This document shows, piece after piece, positions 17,428 to 27,294 of a stretch of 58,950 nucleotides of DNA. The stretch's first letter is position 1, and every line of letters begins with the position of its first letter. Source of the stretch: Oscillospiraceae bacterium (GTDB lineage Bacteria; Bacillota; Clostridia; Oscillospirales; Oscillospiraceae); contig CACYHB010000023.1 of the NCBI GenBank assembly GCA_902774015.1, positions 1 to 58,950 of the forward strand. Direction: 5' to 3'. The position numbers were made by a program, and so were the translations under genes. The notes beneath the pieces were generated by a model. The model was not told the origin of the DNA. It did no database searches and saw only the letters and a program-made list of their open reading frames with translations.

Positions 17428-18852
17428 ATGAAAAAATTCCGACTTTTCTCCTTCCTTCTCTGCGTTTCCCTGTTCTGCACGCTCTTCGCCCCCTCCGCCG
17501 CCGCTCTGGGCGCCCCGACGCTGGACGGACAGGCCGCCCTGGTGGCGGATCTGGATTCCGGCCGCTTCCTCTACGCGATGAACGCCGAGCAGCAGCGCGC
17601 CCCCGCGAGTCTCACCAAGGTGATGACCGTGCTCCTGGCGCTGGAGGCCGTGGACCGGGGGGACGTGTCCCTGAACGACACGGTCACCGCCCAGAACGAC
17701 TGCCGCGAGGGTCTCGGCGACGACAGCAGCACCGCGGGCATCGTCCCCGGCGTACAGCTGAGCCTGCGTGAGCTTCTCTACTGCGCGATGGTGGGCTCGG
17801 CCAACGAGGCCTGCAACGTGATCGGCAGCTACCTCTCCGGCAGCGTCAGCGCATTTGTGGACCGGATGAACCAGCGCGCCGCCCAGCTCGGCTGCGTGAA
17901 CACCCATTTCGTCAACACCAACGGCCTGCCCGCCGAGGGGCACTACAGCACCGCCTACGACCTCTACCTGATGACCATGGAGGCCATGAAGCACCCGCTG
18001 TTCATGGAGATGGCCAACACCATCGAGTATCAGCCCGAATCCCGCTACGTCAACGACGGCAAGGTGATCCACAACTCCAACGCTCTCATCAGCCAGTATT
18101 CCGACTACAACGTGTACAGCAGCTATCTGTACGAGGGCGCCTCCGGCATCAAGACCGGCTACACCCGCGCCGCCGGCTACTGCCTCATCTCCACCGCCCA
18201 GCGCGGCGGCGTCCGCGCCCTGGTGATCGTGATGGGCTGCAACGGGTATTACAACGCCGGGATTGAGGAATTCCGCAACTTCTCCGACTCCATCACCCTC
18301 TACAACTGGGTGTTCGACAACTTCTCCTATCGGGAGCTGCTGGGCGTTTCGGAACCCATGGAGCAGGTGAAGATCCGGCTGGCCGAGGACGGAGGCGAGG
18401 TAACGCTCTATCCCCAGCAGGCGCTGACCGCGCTGCTCCCCGCCGATTTCAGCACCGAGAACATGGAGGTGCAGACCACCGTCTATGAGGATAAGCTGAC
18501 CGCCCCCCTGGAGGCCGGCACGGTCCTGGGCGAGGCCCGCATCCTCATCAACGGCGACGATTACGGCACCGTGCGTCTGGTCAACCGCGGCCGGGTGGAG
18601 CTGGCCCGGGGCGAATTCATGCGCCTGCGTCTGCGCCAGATCTTCTCCAACGGCTGGGTCATCACCCTGATCGTGCTCATCGTGCTGCTGGCCGCGGTTT
18701 ACATCGTCCTGGTGACCCGCTACCGCCGCCTGCGCCGCAAGCATCTGCGGGAGCGGAAGCTCGCCGAACAGAGACGCCGGCAGCGTCTGGCCGAACAGCA
18801 GCGCGCCGCCGCAGAGGTCCGGCAGGCCGAGGACAGCTGGAAGACGCTGTAG
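17428..18852 (+). CDS. D-alanyl-D-alanine carboxypeptidase (PBP5/DacF type)
   Basis: Secreted penicillin-binding protein of 474 residues that trims the terminal D-Ala of peptidoglycan stem peptides. A signal peptide ends about residue 26 (PSAAA). Catalytic motifs: SLTK at 61-64, SAN at 124-126 and KTG in GIKTGYT near 255. A PBP5-type C-terminal domain precedes a membrane anchor (WVITLIVLIVLL) and a basic, Arg- and Gln-rich cytoplasmic tail of about 50 residues, which is longer than usual. GGGAG precedes the chosen ATG. Divergent from the response regulator. Confidence 0.93.
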   Translation: MKKFRLFSFLLCVSLFCTLFAPSAAALGAPTLDGQAALVADLDSGRFLYAMNAEQQRAPASLTKVMTVLLALEAVDRGDVSLNDTVTAQNDCREGLGDDSSTAGIVPGVQLSLRELLYCAMVGSANEACNVIGSYLSGSVSAFVDRMNQRAAQLGCVNTHFVNTNGLPAEGHYSTAYDLYLMTMEAMKHPLFMEMANTIEYQPESRYVNDGKVIHNSNALISQYSDYNVYSSYLYEGASGIKTGYTRAAGYCLISTAQRGGVRALVIVMGCNGYYNAGIEEFRNFSDSITLYNWVFDNFSYRELLGVSEPMEQVKIRLAEDGGEVTLYPQQALTALLPADFSTENMEVQTTVYEDKLTAPLEAGTVLGEARILINGDDYGTVRLVNRGRVELARGEFMRLRLRQIFSNGWVITLIVLIVLLAAVYIVLVTRYRRLRRKHLRERKLAEQRRRQRLAEQQRAAAEVRQAEDSWKTL

Positions 18853-18877
18853 GACCCTTTTCAGACTGCAAAGCACT

Positions 18878-18904
18878 GACAGCCTCCCCCTCGGGGAGGC
18901 TGTC
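18878..18904. terminator. Hairpin after the carboxypeptidase gene
   Basis: A perfect 12-bp stem GACAGCCTCCCC/GGGGAGGCTGTC with a CTC loop. The T tract is missing, so it may be a repeat-family hairpin rather than a true terminator. Confidence 0.5.
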
Positions 18905-18930
18905 TGCAAAACGCTTCCCTGAACCCGGAA

Positions 18931-19070
18931 GGACGCACAAAGCCCTCCGTCCCGCTGCCGCGGGACAGCTCCCCCTGGCAGGGGAGCCTGTAAGCACTCA
19001 AAAGGACGTACAAACCCCTCCGTCTCGCTGCCGCGAGACAGCTCCCCTTGGCAGGGGAGCCTGTAAGGAA
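18931..19070 (+). repeat. Two tandem 72-base hairpin repeats
   Basis: Units start at 18931 and 19003. Each has two stem-loops: one of the form GTCYCGC-TGCC-GCGRGAC and one AGCTCCCC/GGGGAGCC. The first stem changes on both sides between units (GTCCCGC/GCGGGAC against GTCTCGC/GCGAGAC), keeping the pairing. The end of unit 2 (CTGTAAGGA) supplies the ribosome site of hflX. Confidence 0.8.
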
Positions 19071-19078
19071 TTTTTCGT

Positions 19079-20368
19079 ATGGAAAACAAAAAAGAACGCG
19101 CCGTGCTGGCGGGGCTTGCCGCCGCCAGTATGGAAGAACACGAGCGCTCCTCCGAGGTCTCCATGGAGGAGCTGGCCGCCCTGGTGGAAACCGCCGGGGG
19201 CGAGGCCGTCTGTACCCTGATCCAGAGCCGTCCCGCGCCGGAGCCCCGCAGCTTTATCGGCGACGGCAAGGTGAGGGAGATGAAGGAGCTCATTGAGGCG
19301 AACGAATGCGATCTGGCCGTCTTTGACAACGAGCTCTCGCCCTCCCAGATGCGGGTACTGAGCGAGGAGCTGGGCGTCAAGGTGCTGGACCGCTCCGGCC
19401 TGATCCTGGACATTTTCGCCCAGCGGGCCCGCACCCGCGAGGGTCAGCTGCAGGTGGAGCTGGCGCAGTATAAATATCTGCTCCCCAGACTCACGGGCAT
19501 GTGGACCCATCTGGTGCGGCAGACCGCGTCCGGCGGCTCCTCCCCCATCGGCACCCGCGGCCCCGGCGAAACCCAGCTGGAGACCGACCGGCGGCACATC
19601 CGCCGCAAGATCCAGAAGCTGGAGGAGGAGTTGGCCGCCGTGCGCAAGGTGCGCGGCACCCAGCGCCGCCGCCGGGAGAAAAACGCCATGCCCGTGGTGG
19701 CTCTGGTGGGCTACACCAACGCAGGCAAGTCCACGCTCCTCAACTGCCTCACCGGCTCGGACATTCCGGCCAACGACCGGCTGTTCGACACGCTGGACAC
19801 CACCACCCGCCGTCTGCGGATCGACGAGAGCACCGAGGTGCTCCTGTCGGACACCGTCGGCTTTATCCGAAAGCTCCCCACCCACCTGATCGAGGCCTTC
19901 AAGGCCACGCTGGAGGAGCTGAGCTATGCGGACGTGCTGCTGCACGTGATCGACCTCTCCAGCCCCGAGTGGGAGGAGCAGAGTCGCGTGGTGGACGACC
20001 TGATCCGCCAGCTGGGCGCCGAGAGTACGCCGCAAGTGCGCGTATACAACAAATGCGACAGGTATTTCGGCATCCTCCCCCACGGGGAGGACGTGGTCTG
20101 CATCTCCGCCAGGAGCGGCGAGGGGGCGGAGGCCCTGGTGCGCAAGCTCTCGCAGATGCTGGACCGGGGCCGGCGCCGCGTGCACCTGCTGCTTCCCTAC
20201 AGCGCGGGCGCCCTGCTGGACACGCTCAACCGGGAGGCCTCGGTGCAGTACACCGAATACCGGGACGACGGCATCGAGGTGGACGCCGTGGTGCAGCCGG
20301 AACTCTTCGGGCGGGTAAAGGCCTACATCCCCGACTATGCGGAACCGAAGGAAGACTGGGAGGAGTAG
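19079..20368 (+). CDS. hflX: GTPase HflX
   Basis: Ribosome-associated GTPase of 429 residues that splits stalled 70S particles. The N-terminal HflX domain contains GDGKVREMKEL; a Gly-rich linker SPIGTRGPGETQLETDRR and a coiled-coil helix follow. The GTPase domain has G1 GYTNAGKST, G3 DTVGFI and G4 NKCD. The ATG follows AAGGA contributed by the preceding repeat. yigZ-like follows by 38 bases. Confidence 0.95.
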   Translation: MENKKERAVLAGLAAASMEEHERSSEVSMEELAALVETAGGEAVCTLIQSRPAPEPRSFIGDGKVREMKELIEANECDLAVFDNELSPSQMRVLSEELGVKVLDRSGLILDIFAQRARTREGQLQVELAQYKYLLPRLTGMWTHLVRQTASGGSSPIGTRGPGETQLETDRRHIRRKIQKLEEELAAVRKVRGTQRRRREKNAMPVVALVGYTNAGKSTLLNCLTGSDIPANDRLFDTLDTTTRRLRIDESTEVLLSDTVGFIRKLPTHLIEAFKATLEELSYADVLLHVIDLSSPEWEEQSRVVDDLIRQLGAESTPQVRVYNKCDRYFGILPHGEDVVCISARSGEGAEALVRKLSQMLDRGRRRVHLLLPYSAGALLDTLNREASVQYTEYRDDGIEVDAVVQPELFGRVKAYIPDYAEPKEDWEE

Positions 20369-20406
20369 CGCCCGGCGCCAAAAAGCTGAACACCGGAGGT
20401 AAGTCC

Positions 20407-21036
20407 ATGACCGAATACTGTGTCCCCACCGGGGCCGGCGAAAGTGAATATGTGGAAAAGCGCTCCCGCTTTCTGGGCCACGTCCGCCCGGTCGAGAGCG
20501 AGGAGGAAGCCAGGGCCTTCGTCGCCGCCGTAAAGAAGGAGCACTACGACGCCCGGCACAACTGCTGGTGCTACATCATCAAGGACGGGCCGGAGCGCTA
20601 CTCCGACGACGGCGAGCCCCAGGGCACCGCGGGCATCCCCATGCTGGAGGTGCTGCGGCGTGAGGGCGTGTCGAACGTGGTGTGCGTGGTCACGCGCTAC
20701 TTCGGGGGCGTGCTGCTTGGCGCGGGCGGGCTTTTTCGCGCCTACACCAGGAGCGCCAAGGACGCGCTGGACGCGGCGGGCCTCTCCGTGGTGCGGCCCT
20801 GGACGGGCATGGACATCCCCTGCTCTTACGCCGCGGCCGAGCGGCTCAGACAGGAGGTGGAGGCCTTCGGCGGCGCGGTGGCGGATATGGACTACGGCGC
20901 GGCCGTCACGATCCGGGCGCTGGTCCCTGAGGAGAGGGCCGAAGCCTTCTCGGCGCGCATCTTCGACGTCTCCGGCGGCAGCGTCAGCCCCGTCGTCACC
21001 GGCAAAAGCTTCCGGGCCGTTCCCCGGCAGCGCTAA
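20407..21036 (+). CDS. YigZ/IMPACT-family protein
   Basis: 209 residues. The N-terminal UPF0029/IMPACT domain carries EKRSRFLGHVRPVESEEEA, the RYSDDGEPQGTAG signature and VVTRYFGGVLLGAGGL. A small DUF1949-like C-terminal domain follows. The biochemical role is not settled; eukaryotic IMPACT regulates Gcn2. The ATG at 20407 follows GGAGG by seven bases. Frame-compatible sequence upstream overlaps hflX and is not part of the protein. Ends before a strong terminator. Confidence 0.93.
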   Translation: MTEYCVPTGAGESEYVEKRSRFLGHVRPVESEEEARAFVAAVKKEHYDARHNCWCYIIKDGPERYSDDGEPQGTAGIPMLEVLRREGVSNVVCVVTRYFGGVLLGAGGLFRAYTRSAKDALDAAGLSVVRPWTGMDIPCSYAAAERLRQEVEAFGGAVADMDYGAAVTIRALVPEERAEAFSARIFDVSGGSVSPVVTGKSFRAVPRQR

Positions 21037-21065
21037 GGCGATCTTCCGCCGCGCTTTTTCTTCCG

Positions 21066-21098
21066 CTCCGAAGCAAATCGCTTCGGAGTTCTTTTTTT
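21066..21098 (+). terminator. Rho-independent terminator after yigZ-like gene
   Basis: A 9-bp stem CTCCGAAGC/GCTTCGGAG is followed by TTCTTTTTTT. Confidence 0.85.
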
Positions 21099-21198
21099 CT
21101 GAAAATCTTTCAAAAAAATAAAGGGAAATAAGAATTTGCGTCGTATAAAGTGATTGCACGAAAAAATGCCCTGCGGATTCATGGGGGGAGGAATGGCC

Positions 21199-22203
21199 AT
21201 GTCTAGTCCGAGAGAGGAACGGGAGCAGCTGGAGCATCTGATGATCGGCCCCTACGGCGTGCTGGCGGAGAACACCCGCGGCAGGCTGCAGCCGGAGGAG
21301 GAGTGCGTGATCCGCACCTGCTTCCAGCGGGACATCGACCGCATCACCCACTCCAAGGCCTTTCGCCGCTTAAAGCACAAGACCCAGGTCTTTCTGCAGC
21401 CCGAGGGCGACCATTACCGCACCCGCCTGACCCACACGCTGGAGGTCACGCGTCTCTCGCGCACCGTGGCCCGGGCCCTGCGCCTGAACGAGGATCTGGC
21501 CGAGGCCATCGCCCTGGGCCACGATCTGGGGCACACGCCCTTCGGGCATGCCGGGGAACGCGCTCTCAACAAGATCTACGAGGGCGGCTTCAAGCACTAC
21601 GAGCAGAGTCTGCGCGTGGTGGACATTCTGGAACGGGACGGCCGCGGGCTGAATCTCTGCTATGAGACGCGCATGGGCATTTTGAACCATACATACGGCG
21701 CCCCGGACGACAGCCGGGAGGCCACGACGGTCCGGCTCTGTGACCGGATCGCCTACATCAACCACGACCTGGACGACTCCATCCGCGCGGGGATCCTGAC
21801 GTCAGAGCAGGTGCCGGAGCAGATCCGGCAAAACTGCGGCTCGCGCAACAGCGAGCGCATCAACGCCTTTATGCTGGACCTGGTGGAAAACAGCACGGAG
21901 GGCGTGCTGAAAATGTCCCCGAGGATGCAGGAGACCTTCGACTTTTTCCACCGCTTCATGTATTCCGACGTCTATACCAACCCCGTCGCCAAGAGCGAGG
22001 AAAACAAGGTGGAGGGTATTCTGGGCCGGCTTTACGACTACTATGCCGCCCACCCCGAGAAGCTCCCGGAGGATTTCCAGCCCATCGTGGAGCGCGACGG
22101 CCGCGGCCGCGCCGCCTGCGATTATATCTCCGGCATGACCGACGGCTACGCCATGGAAAAATACGGCGAGCTGTTCATTCCGTTTGCCTGGAGCGTGAAG
22201 TAG
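21199..22203 (+). CDS. dgt: dGTPase-like HD-domain triphosphohydrolase
   Basis: 334-residue HD-superfamily protein of the deoxyguanosinetriphosphate triphosphohydrolase-like group, which hydrolyses dNTPs to deoxynucleosides and triphosphate. Metal-binding motifs: H in RLTHTLEV, HD in GHDLGHTPFGHAGE, and D in RIAYINHDLDD. I chose the ATG at 21199 because GGAGG lies seven bases upstream; two earlier in-frame ATGs lack a site. dgt next to dnaG-rpoD is a common clostridial order, here interrupted by a repeat. Confidence 0.9.
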   Translation: MSSPREEREQLEHLMIGPYGVLAENTRGRLQPEEECVIRTCFQRDIDRITHSKAFRRLKHKTQVFLQPEGDHYRTRLTHTLEVTRLSRTVARALRLNEDLAEAIALGHDLGHTPFGHAGERALNKIYEGGFKHYEQSLRVVDILERDGRGLNLCYETRMGILNHTYGAPDDSREATTVRLCDRIAYINHDLDDSIRAGILTSEQVPEQIRQNCGSRNSERINAFMLDLVENSTEGVLKMSPRMQETFDFFHRFMYSDVYTNPVAKSEENKVEGILGRLYDYYAAHPEKLPEDFQPIVERDGRGRAACDYISGMTDGYAMEKYGELFIPFAWSVK

Positions 22204-22250
22204 CTGAACGCCATTTTTCGCTTGCTTACAAACAGCCGCTTGCGCAAATC

Positions 22251-22704
22251 AAGAACCATTTCTTTCCTCTCGCGGAAAGAAACGGTTCTTACACTCCAAA
22301 GAAAGGCGACAAGGGGAAGTGTCCCCTTGACCCCTCGCAGAAATGGGGAGTCCAAGGGCAAATCCGGGGTCGCCGCTAAAGCAGGTACGCGTGACTGGCT
22401 GCCCCGCATACCGCTGCCGCTAAACAGTACTTATGACCGGGATTGCTCCCCCGCCCTTTCCCGCGGCTCGCCGGGATAACACCGGGGAGAGCCGCCTGCG
22501 GGAGAGAAGTACAGCTTGCGTGCTGCACAGCATAGCGGCAGCGAACACTGAAACACCTGAGGCATGCCAATCTTAGGATGGCGGCGAATTTGCATTTGAC
22601 CGCAGGCTGCCATATGTGACCAGCCCGGCGCCCTTTTCTTTCTTCCACCGGGCGCGGCGCTGTCTTTCTTTTCGGCGCATCGAAAAGAAAGACAGGGGGG
22701 CGCA
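22251..22704 (+). repeat. Modular dispersed repeat, copy B
   Basis: It fills the 560-base gap between dgt and dnaG. The first hairpin (22251-22267/22274-22290) reads AAGAACC/GGTTCTT at its base where copy A has AGGAAAC/GTTTCCT. The second hairpin (22661-22674/22681-22694) has TGTCTTT and TTTTCG where copy A has TTCTTT and TTTTTGG, each with matching changes on the other arm. The interior resembles copy A, including CGCTGCCGCT and AGCGGCAGCG. No gene seen. Confidence 0.8.
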
Positions 22705-22764
22705 ATGACGCTGCTTTCCGCCTCCCGCAGGCAGCGGGACGCGGATGAAAAGAGGTGATCGAAC

Positions 22765-24507
22765 ATGGCCTTCCCCGAAAAGTTCATAACGGAGCTGGTG
22801 GAACGCAGCGACATCGTGGACGTGGTGTCCGGCTATGTGCGGCTCGGCAAAAAGAGCGGCAGCAACATGTTCGGTCTCTGCCCCTTCCACAGTGAAAAGA
22901 CCCCCTCCTTCTCCGTCTCGCCGGACAAGCAGATCTACCACTGCTTCGGCTGCGGCAAGGGCGGCGGCGTCATCAACTTCATCATGGAGATCGAGAACCT
23001 CTCCTTCCCCGAGGCGGTGGAGTTTCTGGCCCGGCGGGCGGGGATGCCCATGCCCGAGCAGGAAAACGACGCCGAGAGCCGCAAGCGGGCCAGGATGCTG
23101 GCCCTGAACAAGGACGCGGCCCGCTTTTTCTACGAGCAGCTCTCCACCCCCGCGGGCGGGGCTGCGCGGGATTACATGGCAAAGCGCCGGATCGGCGTGG
23201 CCACCGCGAAAAACTTCGGCATCGGCTTTGCGCCGGACAGCTGGGACAGTCTTCGCAGCGCCATGAAGGCCAAGGGCTACAACGACTTTGAAATGGCCGA
23301 CGCGGGCCTTGTCCGCCGGGGCAAGACCTCCGGCTTTTACGACACCTTCCGCAACCGGCTCATGTTCCCGGTAATCGACGTGCGCGGCAACGTGATCGGC
23401 TTTTCCGGCCGCATCCTGGGCGACGGGGAGCCCAAGTACATGAACAGCCCCGAAACCCTCGTCTTCAACAAAAGCCGGAACTTATTCGCCCTGAATCTTG
23501 CAAAAAAATCAAAAAGCGGATATATTATCCTCTCCGAGGGAAACATAGACGTGGTATCCCTGCATCAGGCGGGATTCGACTCGGCGGTAGCCTCGCTCGG
23601 CACCTCGCTGACGCCGGAGCAGGCCCGCCTCCTCTCGCGGTATACCAATGAAGTCATCATCGCCTACGACAACGACGGCGCGGGCATCAAGGCTGCCCAG
23701 CGGGCCATCGGCATTCTGGAAAAGCTGGATGTGAAGGTCAAGGTGCTGCGCCTCTCCGGCGCCAAGGACCCGGATGAGTTCATCAAGCTCAAGGGGCCGG
23801 ACGCCTTCCGAAATCTCCTGAGCGCCTCGGAAAATCAGGTGGACTACCGTCTGCGGCGCGTGACGGAGCAATACGATCTCACGGTGGACGAGCAGAAAGT
23901 GGCGTTCCTCAAGGAGGCCACCGATCTTGTCTCGGAGCTCCCCAACTCCCTGGAGCGGCAGGTCTACGCCATACGTGTGGCCAACATGGCGGGCGTGGCC
24001 CAGAACGCCGTCATCGCGGAGGTGGACAGGCGGCGCAAGCGGCGGCTGCGCGCGGCGCAGCGGCTGGTGGAGCGGGAGCAGACCCGCCCGGAGAAGCTGA
24101 TCCAGCCCGGGCAGCGGGAGCTTCGCTATGACGATCCGGCCTCCGCAGCGGCGGAGGAGGGGCTGATCCGCCTGCTGGTGATGGACCCGGCCTTGGCTAA
24201 AAGCGCCGCGCTGCCCCCGGCGGAGGATTTCAGCGCCCCCGCGCTGGGGCGGATCTACCGGGAAGTGCGCACGCGGCTGGAGCGGGGCGACGCGGTAAGC
24301 ATCGCGGCGCTCGGCCCGGCGCTCAGCCAGGAGGAGATGAGCCTGCTGGTGCGCATTCTCGACAAGCCCGAGATCCTCTCCCGGGGCGATCTGGCCCTGC
24401 GGGATTACATCAGAAAGATACAGGAACGCAAAGACGCACGGCGGCAGGACACCGACCTGCTGGCCCTGCAGCAGAAAATGAAAGAAACGAAAGGGTACAG
24501 GGGATAA
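22765..24507 (+). CDS. dnaG: DNA primase
   Basis: Primase of 580 residues that makes replication primers. The CHC2 zinc finger uses C39, H42, C60, C63. The RNA polymerase basic region contains GFSGRIL, and the TOPRIM core has [16 protein letters not shown] and AYDNDGAG. The C-terminal helicase-binding domain is present but short. AGAGGTG precedes the ATG. rpoD begins four bases after the stop. Confidence 0.97.
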   Translation: MAFPEKFITELVERSDIVDVVSGYVRLGKKSGSNMFGLCPFHSEKTPSFSVSPDKQIYHCFGCGKGGGVINFIMEIENLSFPEAVEFLARRAGMPMPEQENDAESRKRARMLALNKDAARFFYEQLSTPAGGAARDYMAKRRIGVATAKNFGIGFAPDSWDSLRSAMKAKGYNDFEMADAGLVRRGKTSGFYDTFRNRLMFPVIDVRGNVIGFSGRILGDGEPKYMNSPETLVFNKSRNLFALNLAKKSKSGYIILSEGNIDVVSLHQAGFDSAVASLGTSLTPEQARLLSRYTNEVIIAYDNDGAGIKAAQRAIGILEKLDVKVKVLRLSGAKDPDEFIKLKGPDAFRNLLSASENQVDYRLRRVTEQYDLTVDEQKVAFLKEATDLVSELPNSLERQVYAIRVANMAGVAQNAVIAEVDRRRKRRLRAAQRLVEREQTRPEKLIQPGQRELRYDDPASAAAEEGLIRLLVMDPALAKSAALPPAEDFSAPALGRIYREVRTRLERGDAVSIAALGPALSQEEMSLLVRILDKPEILSRGDLALRDYIRKIQERKDARRQDTDLLALQQKMKETKGYRG

Positions 24508-24511
24508 AAAG

Positions 24512-25729
<1,218 letters not shown>

Positions 25730-25740
25730 ATACCCATAGA

Positions 25741-25775
25741 AAAAAGGGCGCCGCAGAATGGGCGCCCTTTTTTTC
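25741..25775 (+). terminator. Rho-independent terminator of dnaG-rpoD
   Basis: Stem GGGCGCC/GGCGCCC with flanking A and T runs; the T run on the plus strand is seven bases. It may also serve the converging M14 gene. Confidence 0.88.
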
Positions 25776-25825
25776 GCTCTGCGCTTCTTCTCTGCGCTCA
25801 GAACGGCAGCTGTTTCTCTCCGGCC

Positions 25826-27103
25826 TCAGGTCACCAGCGCGCCGAGGACGAGGATGCCGCGCACCCGCTCGTAGATCCCCTCGAAGTCCCGGGTCGGCAG
25901 CGGGTTCACGCCCCGCCCCAGCTCCAGTGTGAAGCCGGGGCGGCGGTACTGCCGGATATACCAGTCCTTATAGCCCGCGAAGCCCGAAGCATAGGGCGTC
26001 TCCTCGGCGGCATAGCCCGAGAGGTCGGAGAAAAGGGCGGCGATCTCCTCCGCGCCCGGCACCTCCAGGTCCAGAAACTTCCAGTAGATGACCTCCCCCT
26101 GGGTGTGCAGCGACAGGGTCAGCGCCGGGTCGAACTCACGGGTATAGTCGTACAGCGCCCGGCTCTCCGGCGCCTCCAGCGGCGCGCTCCCCACATAATC
26201 TCCGGGGGCCGGGGAGACGATCCCCAGGGCAAACTTGTTCTCCCGCGCCGTCTCCCACAGGGCGGGGTACTGCAGATTCAGATCGATCCCGCGGAGATTG
26301 GCCTTCCAGCCCCGGGGAAACGAAAACTGCGGATAGCGCTCCGCCATGCGCCGCGCCTCTTCCCAGGCGCGGCCTTCGCGCAGTTCCCCCGTCACCAGGT
26401 CCATCCCGTCCGGGTTGACCGCCGGGATCAGCGCGATGTCCGCGTAGTCCAGGATCTCCGCCGCGGGCGTTCCCAGGAGCGTGCCGCCCTCCGCCGCCGC
26501 GCGCCCCAGCTCCTCGGCAAAGCGCAGCAGCACCGGCGTCGTGATCCATTCGTTGGCGTGGTGCTCGGCGTTGTAGAGCACCCGGTTCGCGCCGCGGCCC
26601 ATCCGAAGACTTCGGAGCGGCCGGCCAAGCGCGCTGCGCCCGATGCTTCCGCTGTGCAGCGCGGGATAGCGGGCCGCGAGCCCCTGCACGCAGAAGCCCA
26701 CCAGCTCCGCAAAGCAGTCGATCTGCGTCGGAACCACGGAAAAAGGCAGCGGCACCGTGAGCTCCGCCCCCAGGGGGAGGCTATCCGGCGCCAGGGCAGG
26801 GTTCGCCGCAAGCACCGCCTCCGGCTTTGCTCCGTAGCGCCGGGCGACGGACCAGAAGCTGTCCCCCCGCTGCACCCGGTGCGTCAGGTATCCCGTATAC
26901 CATGGCATGAGCGCCCGGTGGCTCAGCGCCCCGGCCACTCCGTCGGGGCGCAGGCCCATCTCCTCCTGAAAGGCCGTCAGCGCGGCCCGGGTGGCCGGGC
27001 CGAAGCGCCCGTCCAGAGCGAGATCGCCCGCCCCCGCCCGGTTCAGTGCCAGCTGCAGCAGCTGCACCGCCGGGCCCCGGCTCCCCTCGCGCAGCGTTCT
27101 CAT
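25826..27103 (-). CDS. M14 zinc carboxypeptidase with PG-binding and LysM domains
   Basis: 425 residues. A PG_binding_1 domain (about 3-65, REGSRGPAVQLLQ...DGRFGPATRAAL) and a LysM domain (about 74-118, HRVQRGDSFWSVARRYG) precede an M14 catalytic domain. Zinc ligands H182 and E185 lie in HHANEW, a third His in LSLHTQG, and the general base Glu in FTLELGRG. This is the layout of gamma-D-glutamyl-meso-diaminopimelate peptidase I, which cleaves stem peptides, including during sporulation. No signal peptide is visible, so it may act in the mother cell or be released. GGGAGG precedes the start. Confidence 0.92.
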   Translation of the reverse strand: MRTLREGSRGPAVQLLQLALNRAGAGDLALDGRFGPATRAALTAFQEEMGLRPDGVAGALSHRALMPWYTGYLTHRVQRGDSFWSVARRYGAKPEAVLAANPALAPDSLPLGAELTVPLPFSVVPTQIDCFAELVGFCVQGLAARYPALHSGSIGRSALGRPLRSLRMGRGANRVLYNAEHHANEWITTPVLLRFAEELGRAAAEGGTLLGTPAAEILDYADIALIPAVNPDGMDLVTGELREGRAWEEARRMAERYPQFSFPRGWKANLRGIDLNLQYPALWETARENKFALGIVSPAPGDYVGSAPLEAPESRALYDYTREFDPALTLSLHTQGEVIYWKFLDLEVPGAEEIAALFSDLSGYAAEETPYASGFAGYKDWYIRQYRRPGFTLELGRGVNPLPTRDFEGIYERVRGILVLGALVT

Positions 27104-27177
27104 AGCATCCCTCCCAAGGCTTTTTTCTCACTCTATGCGCCCGGCGCCCGCAACATGCGAAGCCTCCACGCTTTTTG

Positions 27178-27206
27178 TTGACTTCACGCGCAGCCTATCG
27201 TAAAAT
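27178..27206 (+). promoter_or_regulatory. Sigma-A promoter of ppk2-ppk1
   Basis: TTGACT (27178-27183), a 17-base spacer and TAAAAT (27201-27206), giving a leader of about 80 bases. Confidence 0.75.
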
Positions 27207-27219
27207 AATATTTAATATT

Positions 27220-27259
27220 GGAAGCATTTTCGGCTTTTCCTTCGGCGCGGAATGCTTCC
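27220..27259 (+). other. Leader stem-loop upstream of ppk2
   Basis: GGAAGCATT (27220-27228) pairs with AATGCTTCC (27251-27259) within the predicted 5' leader. There is no T tract, so it is not an obvious attenuator; a role in stability or translation is possible but unproven. Confidence 0.4.
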
Positions 27260-27294
27260 GCAATCAGTAAACCAACAGGAAAGGACTGAAAACC

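Noticed and set aside
18931-19070. A short CRISPR-like array
   Set aside because: Only two units, no unique spacers, no cas genes; the units are hairpins joined directly.
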